This document shows, in pieces, positions 34,972 through 47,210 of a DNA stretch of 64,000 bases. The notes beneath the pieces are model-generated. The model was not told where the DNA came from, made no database searches, and saw nothing but the letters and a program-made list of their open reading frames with translations. A program made the translations under genes and the position numbers. Positions within the stretch are counted from its first letter, which is position 1, and each line of letters begins with the position of its first letter. The stretch comes from Artemisia argyi (Eukaryota; Streptophyta; Magnoliopsida; Asterales; Asteraceae): NCBI GenBank assembly GCA_030686995.1, contig CM060685.1:22800065-22864064 (forward strand), given 5' to 3'.

Positions 34972-35380
34972 CTTTTATTAATAATGGTTGCATACTTTAT
35001 AACATCGAAAATATTATGCAAATATATTAAAAAAATTCAAATATAACATATCATTTATCATACGCAATCACAAATTATTACAAATATCATTTATCATTCA
35101 ATAAATTACAATAAAATATATTTGTATACTAAAAACATGAATTAAAATGGTAGTTATGGTTTTAGAGATTTTTTTTTTTGTTAAATTACATTGTAGTTTG
35201 TTTTTTGTAAAACGTTTCTATAAAAGGTGTTTTAAAATGTCGTAACCTACTGTGTAATACAACTATGATATAGAAGAAAATCATGAAAACAATGATATAT
35301 CAAACCATTAGCCCTATATTTAAAGATAGATATTAAGCCTTATTAAAGTTTGTTTTATAAAACAATTAGTGCATGTGTGC

Positions 35381-36018
35381 TTTAATATACATTCGTAAGA
35401 TACCTCCTCCTGTACCAGGGTGGTTGAAAAAAGTTGAAAAGATCAAGGAAGATGTTGACAACATTCCAAGCAACAACATTGGATGCTTTAATATAAAAAA
35501 GAAGTATCTAGCAGGAAGAAACGCATTGAGGCTAACCGAGGATATCGAACGTCTTATTGGAGAAGGTTCTGGCATCTCTTCTGACACCATCTGGCTTGAA
35601 CCTGCAGGATGTCTTGGCAGAGTCGATTCCAAAAACCCGGCATCAACATCAACACCAGGTGTAAGTGTGTTCAACTCAAGAGTAAAGACGTTCAATGATG
35701 CGTTGAAACTCCTTAAACAAGATGATGATGATGATACGGCTAGAGTGATAGCCTTGTGTGGAATGGGTGGCGTTTGGAAAACCACACTGATGAAACAACT
35801 GAAAGAGGCTGCAGAAGATAACAAGATGTTTAATTGGATCGTGGTTGTAACTGTTGGGAAAAGTTCCAACTTGTTTGCCATTCAGAACGCCATAACAGTG
35901 CAGACAGGTGAACCTCTAACTGAAACTGATGAAAAGCTAAGGGCAACTTATCTTTCTAAAAGATTTAAAGGATTCTTGGAGCGTAAACAAAAGATTCTGG
36001 TTATACTCGACGATGTGT
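35381..36018 (+). pseudogene. NBS-LRR (RGC2-like) fragment lying between the two duplication copies
   Basis: From about 35398 the plus strand encodes a continuous piece of a CC-NBS protein, colinear with residues about 68-267 of the gene at 60757. It has the late CC segment (GWLKKVEKIKEDVDNIPSNN), the linker, the P-loop region and the kinase-2 motif ILVILDDVW. The P-loop reads GMGGVWKTT (35760-35786): the glycine before Lys-Thr-Thr is Trp, so nucleotide binding is expected to be lost. The rest of the NBS, all LRRs and the first about 67 residues are missing. The right end is fused at DDVWQK to the Harbinger-end sequence that starts copy B. The left end abuts the end of copy A, with about 17 bp of unassigned sequence. 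The frame stays open, which suggests recent capture. Confidence 0.93.
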
Positions 36019-36291
36019 GGCAAAAGTTAATAAAGTGGGGCAGCGGTTGTTTTTTTTTCTTTACCAAAACTCGATCCAACAGGCGATCGTTTGGGTTAGT
36101 TTTCATCCCACGACCGATTAACCACACAAGGGGAGATCGACTTGGATCGATCGGATGTGTCGATCGCTCCACCCTTCTGTGCCCAGCCTAACTTTATTGG
36201 TAGTAAATCACTAACCAATACTAATATAAAAAACAATATAAAAGATGAACGAACCTAGGTGGATCTGTAGTTATACGTTATCTTAATTGTA

Positions 36292-36296
<5 letters not shown>

Positions 36297-36379
<83 letters not shown>
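36297..36379. repeat. (TA)n microsatellite, empty site of the copy A MITE
   Basis: One block of TA dinucleotides runs straight into GGATGACAAG. The same GGATGACAAG follows the second TA run in copy A. Confidence 0.95.
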
Positions 36380-36381
<2 letters not shown>

Positions 36382-36554
36382 ATGACAAGTTTTATACGGA
36401 ATAGTGTTTATCTAAAAAACAAATCATGTAATTTCAATCATTCATTTATTCATTAATTAAAAAAAAAAAAAAGATTTGCTAACAACAACTAGCAAAACCC
36501 TTTTTATATGTATATAAAATGTTTAAACAACACCTACTGGTGGTTGTTAGGAAA

Positions 36555-37110
36555 AAAAAAAACCACTTTTATTATTTTTTTTAAATAAATATATTACAAA
36601 CTTATAATCGTTATGCGAAATTAATTATAGCATTTTGACGAGAATTAATATATTTTTCTATACACATGCACTTGTATTTAGTTTCAACGAACATTTTTTT
36701 ACAAAACTTCCGCCGAAAAAAATAACATGTGATTTGAAAAATCACATGTGATTTATTACTTTAAAAATCACATATGACTTGTGAAAAATAACAAATCACA
36801 AGTGTTTTTACAAATTATAAAAATAACAAATCACAAGTAAGTTTTCGGGCGAAAATTTTATAAATGAGAAAAATAACAAATCACACGTGATTTTACAAAT
36901 CATGTGTTATTTTTCTGGGCGAAAATTTTGAAAAAAAAATTCGTCGAAAATATATAGAAGTACATATCTATAGAAAGATGATTTGATTCTAGTTTATTCT
37001 TAATAGTTTGAATATTTACAGTTTGAAAGATATGTTGTTTAAAAAAATTGTGAGAAATGAGGTTTTTTGTTTGATAAAATATGAATGGCTAGGATTCACC
37101 GATTTATTTT
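36555..37110. mobile_element. Foldback MITE, copy 3 (in copy B)
   Basis: Nearly identical to 27240-27800, including the AATCACATGTGATT-type core. It is the duplicated partner of copy 2, not an independent insertion. Confidence 0.7.
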
Positions 37111-38269
37111 TTAAAAAAAAATGTTCTTTGTTGATCTCACCTCATATATTGATAACATAAATAAAATCCATTATTAAAAAAATTCTTTAGAGATTAATAT
37201 TTTCCTTTCATATCTTAGTCGCGAATTTATAAAAGAAAAAAAAGGAGTAATTGATATTTTTAATAAACCCACTTCCGCCCAATTAAAAAAATAATAATAA
37301 TAAAAAAGAGAAAGGTAATAAAAAAAGTTTACATACCCAAGATTCCAAGAACCATAAATCGTGAACTCACATTAATTACATTATCGTGACGATCATTTAG
37401 TTATCTTTCAATATAGGTTTTCATGTACTTTCGACAAACTTTCTCTTTTTTGGTACAATATTTTGTTTGATATATTACATGTGATATAACACTGATATGT
37501 AAGTTCGAACATTCAACATGTTGTCGCAAAATGGGTATAAGTATTTTTGTAGAACTTCAAATGATTCATTTCTTTTTTCTTTTTTTGCCATTAAAAAATA
37601 AGCATTCTTAGTTTTCAACCATGATATATCATGCATAATTTTTGAACCATATATCACAATAAAGTCTCTAGCTTATAGCTATTGTTAAATTGTTTATAAT
37701 CACACAATATTTTTTTAGTTTCTAAGCACTTCTTAGATTCTAGATTAGCAATATTATATTATTATTAGATTATCTCATATAATCTTTAGGCAATCATAAA
37801 GCCCGTAAGTTTAGCATCATATATACAATGAAGTTGGTACGTTGCGTTTTTCAAGTACTTTTTATCATATTCTAAGCTTTCTTTAGATTTGAAATGCACC
37901 AAATCTTTTGGTTGATTTGAAAAATTGTTTGATGTACTAGTTATAATGTTCGCGCACGCATGGTTTTTTTTAATCATATATTTTTATTGATTAAAAAACA
38001 AATAATTTAATATTTGTTTTGTTTGATTTATAATGTTTAATTATAGTTTTTTTTATTAAAGATAATTATTTAAAAATTTTAATTATATTGTTAATTGCAT
38101 CTTATTTAAATTTTTTGTATTTATCTTCTACTTGTGTTGTGAATAAATATAAAATGTTACTTAATAAGAAAATAATCTTTTTTTTAAATAAAAATATTAC
38201 TAAAAAAAGGAAGGTTGAGTTTTTTGAAATGAAAAAGTTCCCGCTTGTGGTTTTGTTTTATTATATAAA

Positions 38270-39068
38270 AGATTTGTCCTCTACTGTAAAGTTTTCTTCA
38301 AAATCTCTGATTTTTGGAACAATTTTTTTTGTTAAAGTATTTTTTTTCTCCCTTTATCGAGGCTTTTGATTGAGTATATTCAAGTTTATCACTTAATTTA
38401 GAAATATTTGCGGTCAAAGTATCATTTATATTTTGTACATTATCAAAACTTTTTTTGAAAATCGAATACTTTATCTCAGGCAATGCATTTCTCATATTTA
38501 AAGTGTCGAATTTACTATATTTAAAGCGTCGAATTTAGTATATGCAGAAGAGAATTTTGCTCTTCCTCGATCATGCTTTTCTAAATATTCTAACATTTGT
38601 TTTTCTATGAATGCTTTAAATCTAAATTACCTACGTTTAACCTTAGATATAACATTCTTGTAATCAAACATGACTTGGTTCATCTTAGCCATGAGGCACA
38701 CTTTCACATCCAGATCCTCAACGTCCGATTGTGATAGCTCCAACTAGCTTGCATCTTCATCTAGTAATGTAGCTCCCGTCGGTTGCTTGCACATAAGAAT
38801 TTTCCTATTGTACTCGAAGTCTTTGACCTTTGGCTTCCTACATTAGTTAGCAAAGTGACCTGGTTTTTCACATTGCGACATCCTTATATTTCCTCCTTAG
38901 GTTTCTCCACACTCCTCTTCTTCTCGTACCTTTGCGTGTATGTTTCTAAGCAGATGAAACACGAAGATTGTTCCTTAGAAGTTTTCTGGAAAGAAGAACA
39001 ACAACTTTCCTCATATTCTTCTTTGATTCCTTATCGTTAGATGCTTCATAGTCACTACGAGAGTCAGA
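38270..39068 (-). pseudogene. Decayed copia gag in copy B, 3' half
   Basis: The copy B counterpart of the zinc-knuckle, acidic and coiled-coil parts of the gag remnant in copy A (38298-38495 reads LPEIKYSIFKKSFDNVQN). It is cut at 39073 by the intact copia element. Confidence 0.65.
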
Positions 39069-39073
39069 GTACC
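39069..39073. repeat. Target-site duplication GTACC, left
   Basis: GTACC precedes the 5' LTR and recurs at 43883-43887 after the 3' LTR. Copy A has a single GTACC at 29764-29768 with the same flanks. Confidence 0.97.
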
Positions 39074-39214
39074 TGTGAAAGTATAGGGACTTAGAGTGAC
39101 AAGTTGTAAAGTTGTATCTGTATATATTTGTAATTCTGTTACATTTTTCATTCATTCAATCAATAACACAACATCATTTTTCTCTCAATTCATCTCTCAC
39201 TTCAGAACTTCTCA
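39074..39214 (+). repeat. Copia 5' LTR (141 bp)
   Basis: Runs TGTGAAAGTATAGGG to CAGAACTTCTCA. A TATATATT at about 39120 is the likely promoter core. One base differs from the 3' LTR. Confidence 0.97.
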
Positions 39215-39226
39215 TGGTATCAGAGC
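39215..39226 (+). promoter_or_regulatory. Primer-binding site
   Basis: TGGTATCAGAGC, complementary to the 3' end of initiator tRNA-Met, starts at the base after the LTR. Confidence 0.95.
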
Positions 39227-39364
39227 TTCATCAATGGAGTTCTAACCAATTTCTAACCGTTTTCTAACGGTTTTCTGTTACAAGTTGTTACTAGTGTGTG
39301 TACTAGTGTGTTTCTACTCTGTTTTCTTTGTTACGTTTCCGCACAAGTTCTTGATTGTTTAACA

Positions 39365-42300
39365 ATGGCATCATCTAATCCACCATCACAAGATCTCACA
39401 CAACCTGCAATCTTTCAAAATCCACTCTATCTTCATCCTTCTGATGGTCCTTCATCATTAACTGTTCAAGAAAAACTCATTGGGGCACAGAATTACAGAG
39501 CATGGAGAAGAGCTATAGAAATTGGGTTATCTACCAAAAGAAAGCTTGGTTTCATTAAAGGAACTGTATTAAGATCAACTACTGATCCCAATCTTGCTGA
39601 GTTGTGGGATACATGTAATAATATGGTGATATGTTGGATAATGGGCTCTGTGAGTGATTCTATTGCAAAATCCATAATGTTTGTTGGTACTGCAAGTGAA
39701 ATCTGGAGTCAGTTAGAAAGAAGGTTTTCTTTGAATGATGGATCAAGAAAGTATAAGTTGAATAAAGATACGTATGCAATTGCTCAGAATGGTGGATCTG
39801 TTGGAGAGTATTATACCAAAATGAAATGTGTTTGGGAAGAGTTGGATAATCTGAATGTGTTACCTGTGATCAATAATGTTACTCCTGAAGTGTCTTTGTT
39901 CTTGGCTGCTCTGAATAAGCAAAGAGAGGAACAAAGATTGTTTCAATTTCTTAATGGTTTGGATGAATGTTACAGTCATCAAAGAAGTCAAATATTGATG
40001 ATTGTTCCATTACCTAATGTGGAATCTGCTTGTTCTTTAGTTCAACAAGAAGAGTCACAAAGAATGTTATTTGGATCTTCAAGCATTGAGTCTACTGCAT
40101 TGTTTAGTAAAGGAAATGTTAAAGATGGAGTTAAAGATGGTAAATGTGGTATTTGTGGATTCAAATGGCATCCTCCTGAAAGGTGTTGGGAAAAGGTTGG
40201 TTATCCTTCTTGGCATCCAAAGAGCAAACTGTCTCAGTCAAAGCAAAACAAGCCTGGTCAAGTTCAAGGAAGGAATCAGTTTGTGGCTAGGACTGCTGCT
40301 CATGTTGAGAGTGGGAATATCAGTTTTACTCCTCAGCAATTTGAACAATTGCTCAAAAGTGTTCAACAGATGACTGGTTTTAACAATGCTGAGGAGGAGA
40401 TTGATCATCAATATGTGGCAGGTATTGCATGTCTTAGTAGTCAATTAGATTTGTTAGAAATATTGGAGAATTGGATTTATGACTCTGGTGCATCTGACCA
40501 TATGACACCAGAGCATGATGACATTATTGATCCTTATTTGCTTCAAATCAAACCACAAATAAGACTGCCAAATGGTGAAACATCTGTTATATCTCATGTG
40601 GGTAAGGTTAAACTAAACAATGGGATAACTTTGAAAGATGTGTTAGTTGTACCATCCTTCAAATTCAGTCTTTTGTCTGTCCCAAAACTCACAGAAGATA
40701 ATCAATGTGTGGTTTCTTTTTACCCTAAGTTCTGTGTTGTTCAGGACTTGACAACCAAGAAGGTGACAGGACTGGGTAAGAAGAAAGCTGGACTATATCA
40801 TCTTGTTAATGTTCCTTCAGACAAGGTTGATAGTGTTTTTAGAAATCTTGTGCAGTCTTCTATGCAAAAGTTCTCTTTGTCTGCATTAGGTACTTTTGGT
40901 TCTAACAATAAGCAAAAAGTGTCATCAAATGGTTTGTGGCATCATAGATTGGGTCATGTATCTGATTCTAAGCTGAAACATGTGAATGATTTACCTGATT
41001 CTGTATCAAAGTCTTGCAATGATATCTGTTTGTCTTGTCCTATGGCTAAATTTACTAAACTTCCATATACTAAAAGTGATTCCCATAGCAGTAGTGTATT
41101 TGAGTTGATTCATATTGACATATGGGGTCCTTATAAAGTACCAACACATGGGAAGTTTAGATATTTTTTGACAGTGGTTGAAGATTGTAGTCGAACAACT
41201 TGGTTATATTTGTTAGAACAAAAGTCTGATTCATTTCAAGCTTTGAAGTCATTCTTGAAGATGGTTTATACTCAGTATGGAAAACAAGTTAAGATTGTGA
41301 GGTCTGATAATGCTTTGGAGTTTGTGAAAGGTCAGTGTGGTCCTTATTTGTTAAGCCAGGGCATCATTCATCAGACATCTTGTGTAGATAGACCACAGCA
41401 AAATGGCAGGGTTGAAAGAAAACATAGACATGTTCTAGATACTGCAAGAGCTCTCAGACTTCATTCCAAACTCCCTCTTAAGTTTTGGGGTGATTGTGTT
41501 GCTACAGCTACTTACTTGATAAATAGATTACCATCTTCTGTTCTTGATAATATGACACCCTATGAAGTTTTACTTGGTAAGAAACCAGATTATGATCATC
41601 TAAAAGTGTTTGGGTGTTTTGCTGTGGTGAGTAATCCTTCAAGAGTTGCTGATAAGTTTGATCCAAGAGGTGTTCCTTGTGTGTTTTTGGGCTATCCAGC
41701 AAGTCAAAAGGGATACAAGTTTTATAATCTTCTAACTCACAGTCAATTTGTTTCAAGAGATGCTGTGTTTTATGAGCATATTTTCCCTTATGCTGCAAAA
41801 AGTATACAGCAGTTCTTAAATCCTCTTCCAACTTCATTGCCTTGTCAATTTGAAACTTCAAATAAGTCTTATGATGATTTTGATAGCTTTCAAGTTCCTC
41901 ATGAAACAACACCTGAACCAGTACAAGTTCCTAATGAAACAACATCTGAACATGTTCAAGTTCATGAGAATAATAACTCACAGTCAACTACTTCTAGTGT
42001 GCCTTCTCAATCACAAGTTCCTACTAGAAAGTCTACTAGAACCACTACTGTACCATCAAAGTTGAAAGATTTTGTTCTGTCTCATATTCCAAAGGCTAAT
42101 CAGGTGTCCCAAACACCCCTTATACCTGATTTTCAAGATTTTATTTGTGCTTTGTTAGCTCAAAAGGATCCAGTGAATTTCAAACAAGCTGTTGTGAATC
42201 CACAGTGGTGTAAAGCTATGGATGTTGAGGTACAAGCCTTGGATGATAATGATACTTGGGAGATGACTGAGTTGCCTGATGGAAAGACTGCTATTGGAGC

Positions 42301-43762
42301 TCATTGGATTTTCAAAACAAAGTTTAAATCTGATGGTACAGAAGATAGAAAAAAGGCTAGACTAGTGGTTCAAGGTAATAGACAACAATATGGGGTAGAC
42401 TATCAAGAAACTTTTGCACCAGTGGCAAAAATGGTGACTGTGAGATCTCTTTTGGCAGTTGCAGCTTTGAAAGGATGGTTTACTTGTCAAATGGATGTAT
42501 CAAATGCATTTCTTCATGGTGATTTGCTTGAAGAGGTGTATATGAAAGTTCCATTAGGATACGCAGGCAAAGGTAAACCTGTGAGTGCTGATGTTACTTT
42601 TGGTCCTAATGTTGTGTGCAAGCTTAAAAAATCATTGTATGGCCTCAAACAGGCACCTAGACAATGGTTTTCAAAATTATCAAGTGCATTAGTGGAGTTT
42701 GGCTATACACAGTCAAAAGCAGACTATTCTTTATTCACAAAGAAGAATGGGACTAGTTTCACTGCAGTTTTAGTATATGTTGATGATCTTTTGATAACAG
42801 GCAATGATGAGTCTCAAATATGTGCTCTAAAGTCTCAACTTAGTTCTGTGTTTCATATGAAAGATTTGGGAGATTTGAGTTATTTTTTGGGCTTAGAGGT
42901 GTGTAGGTCTGATCAAGGTATTTTCATTTCACAACATAAGTATACAAGGGAGTTATTGAAGGAAGGAGGAGTTATCAATAATAAGCCTTACAAATTGCCC
43001 ATGGATCCTAATCTAAAACTTCAAGCAGATGTTGGAACACCATTGACTGATCCTGAAGTGTATAGAAAGTTCATTGGCAAATTGATTTATCTCACTGTCA
43101 CTAGACCAGACATATGTTATTCTGTGCAGTTACTGAGTCAGTTTATGCAGTCTCCTACCTCAGTACATATGCAAGCAGTTAAACACTTGTTAAGATATCT
43201 CTTGAATTCTCCTAGTCAAGGCATTCTTCTTGCTAATGATTCTGCTGTTCAATTGAAAGCATATTGTGATTCTGATTGGGCCAGTTGTCCAATGACCAGA
43301 AGATCAACTACAGGGTATTGTGTTCTTTTGGGGGATTCACCAATATCTTGGAAGTCTAAGAAACAAGCTGTTGTGTCTAGATCTTCAGCAGAGGCTGAAT
43401 ATAGAGCAATGGCATTGACTTGTTGTGAGGTAACTTGGCTTGTGAGTTTGCTCAAAGATCTTGGTATAAGGGACTTAGAACCTGTAGATTTGTATTGTGA
43501 TAATCAAGCAGCTTTGTACATTGCTGCAAATCCAATGTTTCATGCTAGAACAAAGCATATTGAGGTGGATTGTCACTATGTTAGAGATCAATTGAAAGCT
43601 GGCAACATCAAACCATCTTATGTCAACACTAAGTCACAGTTAGCTGATGTATTCACTAAGGTTGTAACTGTTGATCAACATCACAAGTTGCTGTCCAAGT
43701 TGGGAGTTTCTACACCTATCAACCCACAACTTGAGGAGGAGTGTGAAAGTATAGGGACTTAG
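39365..43762 (+). CDS. Copia Gag-Pol polyprotein, intact
   Basis: The frame is 1465 codons from the ATG at 39365 (AACAATGGC context). An in-frame upstream ATG at 39296 exists but lies in a hydrophobic leader unlike Gag. Domain order is the copia order. Gag, with a [15 protein letters not shown] zinc-knuckle-like motif, is at about 40144-40191. The aspartic protease has DSGASDHM (about 40480). Integrase has an HHCC motif ([16 protein letters not shown]), then [11 protein letters not shown] and a Glu in [11 protein letters not shown]. Reverse transcriptase has [23 protein letters not shown] and YVDDLLITG. RNase H has [25 protein letters not shown] and [11 protein letters not shown]. No stop or frameshift is present. 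The stop codon lies 21 bp inside the 3' LTR. Gag and Pol in a single frame, without a shift, is normal for this group. Confidence 0.97.
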   Translation: MASSNPPSQDLTQPAIFQNPLYLHPSDGPSSLTVQEKLIGAQNYRAWRRAIEIGLSTKRKLGFIKGTVLRSTTDPNLAELWDTCNNMVICWIMGSVSDSIAKSIMFVGTASEIWSQLERRFSLNDGSRKYKLNKDTYAIAQNGGSVGEYYTKMKCVWEELDNLNVLPVINNVTPEVSLFLAALNKQREEQRLFQFLNGLDECYSHQRSQILMIVPLPNVESACSLVQQEESQRMLFGSSSIESTALFSKGNVKDGVKDGKCGICGFKWHPPERCWEKVGYPSWHPKSKLSQSKQNKPGQVQGRNQFVARTAAHVESGNISFTPQQFEQLLKSVQQMTGFNNAEEEIDHQYVAGIACLSSQLDLLEILENWIYDSGASDHMTPEHDDIIDPYLLQIKPQIRLPNGETSVISHVGKVKLNNGITLKDVLVVPSFKFSLLSVPKLTEDNQCVVSFYPKFCVVQDLTTKKVTGLGKKKAGLYHLVNVPSDKVDSVFRNLVQSSMQKFSLSALGTFGSNNKQKVSSNGLWHHRLGHVSDSKLKHVNDLPDSVSKSCNDICLSCPMAKFTKLPYTKSDSHSSSVFELIHIDIWGPYKVPTHGKFRYFLTVVEDCSRTTWLYLLEQKSDSFQALKSFLKMVYTQYGKQVKIVRSDNALEFVKGQCGPYLLSQGIIHQTSCVDRPQQNGRVERKHRHVLDTARALRLHSKLPLKFWGDCVATATYLINRLPSSVLDNMTPYEVLLGKKPDYDHLKVFGCFAVVSNPSRVADKFDPRGVPCVFLGYPASQKGYKFYNLLTHSQFVSRDAVFYEHIFPYAAKSIQQFLNPLPTSLPCQFETSNKSYDDFDSFQVPHETTPEPVQVPNETTSEHVQVHENNNSQSTTSSVPSQSQVPTRKSTRTTTVPSKLKDFVLSHIPKANQVSQTPLIPDFQDFICALLAQKDPVNFKQAVVNPQWCKAMDVEVQALDDNDTWEMTELPDGKTAIGAHWIFKTKFKSDGTEDRKKARLVVQGNRQQYGVDYQETFAPVAKMVTVRSLLAVAALKGWFTCQMDVSNAFLHGDLLEEVYMKVPLGYAGKGKPVSADVTFGPNVVCKLKKSLYGLKQAPRQWFSKLSSALVEFGYTQSKADYSLFTKKNGTSFTAVLVYVDDLLITGNDESQICALKSQLSSVFHMKDLGDLSYFLGLEVCRSDQGIFISQHKYTRELLKEGGVINNKPYKLPMDPNLKLQADVGTPLTDPEVYRKFIGKLIYLTVTRPDICYSVQLLSQFMQSPTSVHMQAVKHLLRYLLNSPSQGILLANDSAVQLKAYCDSDWASCPMTRRSTTGYCVLLGDSPISWKSKKQAVVSRSSAEAEYRAMALTCCEVTWLVSLLKDLGIRDLEPVDLYCDNQAALYIAANPMFHARTKHIEVDCHYVRDQLKAGNIKPSYVNTKSQLADVFTKVVTVDQHHKLLSKLGVSTPINPQLEEECESIGT
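43733..43741 (+). promoter_or_regulatory. Polypurine tract
   Basis: GAGGAGGAG lies immediately before the 3' LTR, the expected site for plus-strand priming. It is also coding (the final Glu-Glu residues of the polyprotein). Confidence 0.85.
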
Positions 43763-43882
43763 AGTGACAAGTTGTAAAGTTGTATCTGTATATATTTGTA
43801 ATTCTGTTACATTTTTCATTCATTCAATCAATAACACAACATCATTATTCTCTCAATTCATCTCTCACTTCAGAACTTCTCA
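43742..43882 (+). repeat. Copia 3' LTR (141 bp)
   Basis: Matches 39074-39214 at 140 of 141 positions. Contains the polyprotein stop codon. Followed by the second GTACC. Confidence 0.97.
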
Positions 43883-43887
43883 GTACC

Positions 43888-44400
43888 CATCTGTTCAACT
43901 CTCACATCCGCTTGAGGAAGAATAATGTTTGAACTATTTGTCAAAAGCTAGAGCCAAATGGTTATAAGAATTACATAGCTCAATGACATAACCTAGCAGG
44001 TGTCTTCTTTTAAGATTAAGAGCATCCGAGTAACCTCATCCTGACACAAGTTAAGGGTTTCATAAATCGTGTGAATATCAAGTGTACCAATTTTCTTGTT
44101 TTGCTTGATGTTGTTGGAGGATTTTTTCCATTTAGGTAGAAGAGTGTGCGAAAACTTGACATTGATCTCTAGTTTGGTCTTCTTCAAATTGATTCTCTCC
44201 AGTCTCTAGTTCACTCATTAGTAAACAAAAGTGAGTGTAGTTGTTGATCAAACGTTCTCTTTCCTTAGAAGTGAATTTCTCATAACTTCTTATAACTGGT
44301 GATGCGATAGTAAGCTTGGTACATGCTCCCAATCTCGTTTCGTTGATTTGTTTCTCGATCTCGTTTGCAACCTCACATTTGTCAATGTTCATGTTAATTT
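43888..44400 (-). pseudogene. Decayed copia gag in copy B, 5' half
   Basis: The copy B counterpart of 29769-30281 with the same YEKFTSKERERLINNYTHFC and IKQNKKIGTLDIHTIYE reads. It was joined to 38270-39068 before the copia insertion. Confidence 0.65.
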
Positions 44401-47210
44401 CATTCGGAAGACTGAGGATTAGTAGATCTTTAACAAGTTCATCAGCTTGTATCCTTCTTCTTTCAGTAAGGGATATTTACGTGGATCTTTTCCCTACAGT
44501 TGTGCATCTTCATTGGTATCAATAAATGGTTAACCGAGACCATTCTTTGGTGATTTACTTATTTAAGTAGCAAAACTAGTTGCATGACCCGCTTGGTAAA
44601 AGACTTTTTTTTTTTTTTTTTTTTTTTTGAACCGCCTCTTAATGCCTCTTAACGAGCCAAACCTCTTAATCGATTAGACATTTTGGGCGTTCAGACCGTT
44701 TATTTTTTTCCCCGTTTAGACGCGATGAGAGGCAGTTTCATCTTAATGGTCTAGACTCGAGAGAGGTGTCTTAATGCCTCCTGTTGCCTTTTTTTTTTGA
44801 CACAAAATAACTAAAAAAAATTAGTAGGAGCAAGCAAATGACACAACACCTTACTTTAACAAGATTTTCGATTCAATTTCAGACATTTACGCCTCATATT
44901 CAGATTCAGATGTGCGTTTCAGATTCAGATTCAGAGCCTCTAAATAAACAAACAACACCTTACTTACATTGTATTATTTGTTAGTATTACTCAAATAATA
45001 CTACCGTGATGGATAGTAATAAACAAAGAATCATAAGTTGTGTTTACAGTGTTGCGTATAACCCATGCTAAGCTCATATGAGACCGGTATAATTTTGTTG
45101 AGTCTTCTCTATAATTTGTTCCATTTTTGTCCCTTCATAAAATCATACATGTACTCAAGTCTAAACACTAGGTTGAATTGTGTTGTGTGAATACATTAAA
45201 ATAAGCACTTTATATAAGCAATTTGAAACTGGTTTAACATGTGTCTTTGGGTATCGAAAACTCAACAGACAATAGAGTGAAATTGAGTAAGCATTAACTC
45301 ATCGAAAGATTAGTTAAACTACTTGATGGTATAAAAAATCTCATACCATAAGATTTATCTAATACCATGCTCTTATTAATGACATTCTCGATCTCCCCTC
45401 TTGTCTAACACATCCATGAATCTGCAAAAGAAATCACAAAATCATTATTATTGTATGATGCATAAATGCAAACTCTAGTAGAAAAAAATAATGAAAACCG
45501 CTTTAAGTATATATGCTCATAAATGTCAAAAAATACCTATGATGGTGCTATTCCCTTACTCTCTTTTGACTTAATCCATTTTCCACAAACACATATGTGT
45601 AAATAAATATATTAAAACATGAATCGAGCGGTATTATTCATTCATAAATAAATAATAAGTTAGCAATTAAAATATGCGCAAACCCATCAATCACTCTAAC
45701 ACCTTAAAAAAGGAGCTTAGCTATATTAGAAAGCAATAGTTTGACAAGTAGTAATATTAAATTGCTAGAGTTTCTGTTATGATATTTTTTTTTTCAAAAT
45801 ATCAATATGTATAAAGGAGCTAATTACAAACTAATAAGAAAATAGCTTATAAGCTGACAAATAACTTAACATAGTGAGATGAATGGGGTGACTTAGTTAA
45901 CACTCACTAGTTACTCTATTAGCTCCACCAATATTACCTGAATCATTTTAAAGTATCCCCTTTTGTTCTCTTTGAGTATACAAATTCCTCCCTTGTAAGT
46001 CCGTTACGCTCAGTTCTTGAGTTTCAATTCCGTTTCCTTTCCCTTTCCTCCCAAATGTGGAAGGAAGATTTCACTATCAAATCTTCCTCTCATCTTCTTT
46101 ACGGATTCCCTTTCCCCTCTTAAATAAAGCTCAAGAACACAAAAAACTTTCCATTTCCATTTCCTTTTCTATCAAATTTCAACTCGAGAACTAATCGTTA
46201 ATGTTATTGTGCTATATAAATCTTAAATTCGTCCGAACCTTGAATTGACCCTAATGTGTAGTAGCAAGTATTGAAATAAAGAAAAGTGTCTAATGGACAT
46301 AGAACAAAAACTAAAACAGTAACAGAAAAGACCATGCTCAACATTATAACAATAACTACAAAAGAACCATATCACACAAAAACCACTAATATATAAATTG
46401 GCTCAAATAACAGCGATCCACGTATCTTTGAAAACAAAATTATACACGATTTTATAATAAAAAGTTAAAATTTAACGGCGTATATCTACTTAAAATTTAT
46501 TGTACACAATTTTCAAAAAGTAATTTAAAACAAAACGAAGTTCTTTGAAAGAATCAATTATATCAAAAACTCAATTTTGAACTCAGTATTAATAAATACA
46601 TTTAATCCTTTATACAGATAAATAAAACATATTTCTAAAATATATATTATAACCATTATTTTATAAACGCGTCCACAAACCAAACGAGTAAAGGTTTTAA
46701 CACTCTAAGGTTTAAAAATGGGTCCTAACGTGTCATCAACATGAGGTGACGTGTCCTAATATACATGAACATTTTTGAAGGCTTTCTTCTTATAACATAC
46801 ACCGTCAGTCTCAAAATTATATTTCATATTTTCTTTTTGTGATATCTCAAAATAATTATTTATATTCCATCTAAAGTAATAAAAAAGAATTTTGTAGAAG
46901 AATATTATATTTGAGTGGTTGAAATTTGTAGTTGTCCAATTTTTATGGAGGGAGTATTCTTTTCGTCTTAAAATTATTATCACAGACAAAAGTACACAAT
47001 TTAAAAAAAATTGAACCATTACACTCATTAATCAATTAAATATCATCTCCACTTATTGAACTATTGCTTGATTGGTTAACACAAGAAGAATATTATTATT
47101 TTGAGACATCTTAAAGTAGAACTGAAGATTATAATTTGAGATGAAAGTAGTAATAACTAGTAAGGTACAATTGTGCATGCACATAAACCCATGCCAAACG
47201 ATAGGAACTT

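Larger units (their letters stand above)
26215..35380. repeat. Segmental duplication, copy A (9.2 kb)
   Basis: Colinear and nearly identical to copy B (36019-55320) when two retrotransposons in B and one MITE in A are removed. It starts inside the Harbinger-type element (GGCAAAAGTTAATAAAG) and ends at TTAGTGCATGTGTGC. Content, left to right: end of the Harbinger element, TA repeat with MITE, foldback MITE, copia gag remnant on the minus strand, long AT-rich non-coding DNA, a hAT-like element with a nested hairpin, and a 104-bp tandem duplication. By eye, substitutions between copies are rare (for example CAACGG versus CAGCGG near the left end). Confidence 0.95.
39074..43882 (+). mobile_element. 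Intact young Ty1/copia retrotransposon, 4809 bp
   Basis: It has 141-bp LTRs (39074-39214 and 43742-43882) that start TGTGAAAG and end CTTCTCA and differ at one base (T39179 versus A43847). A tRNA-Met-type PBS TGGTATCAGAGC follows the 5' LTR directly (39215-39226). A polypurine GAGGAGGAG precedes the 3' LTR (43733-43741). A 5-bp GTACC target duplication flanks it. One uninterrupted polyprotein fills the interior. The compact size and very short LTRs fit the Ale/Retrofit lineage, which is an inference. It sits inside an older copia gag remnant in copy B. All visible parts needed for autonomous movement are present. Confidence 0.97.

Noticed and set aside
39296..39364. Upstream in-frame ATG extending the copia polyprotein by 23 residues
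   Set aside because: The leader is hydrophobic and lies between PBS and Gag; the ATG at 39365 has a better context and gives a typical Gag start.
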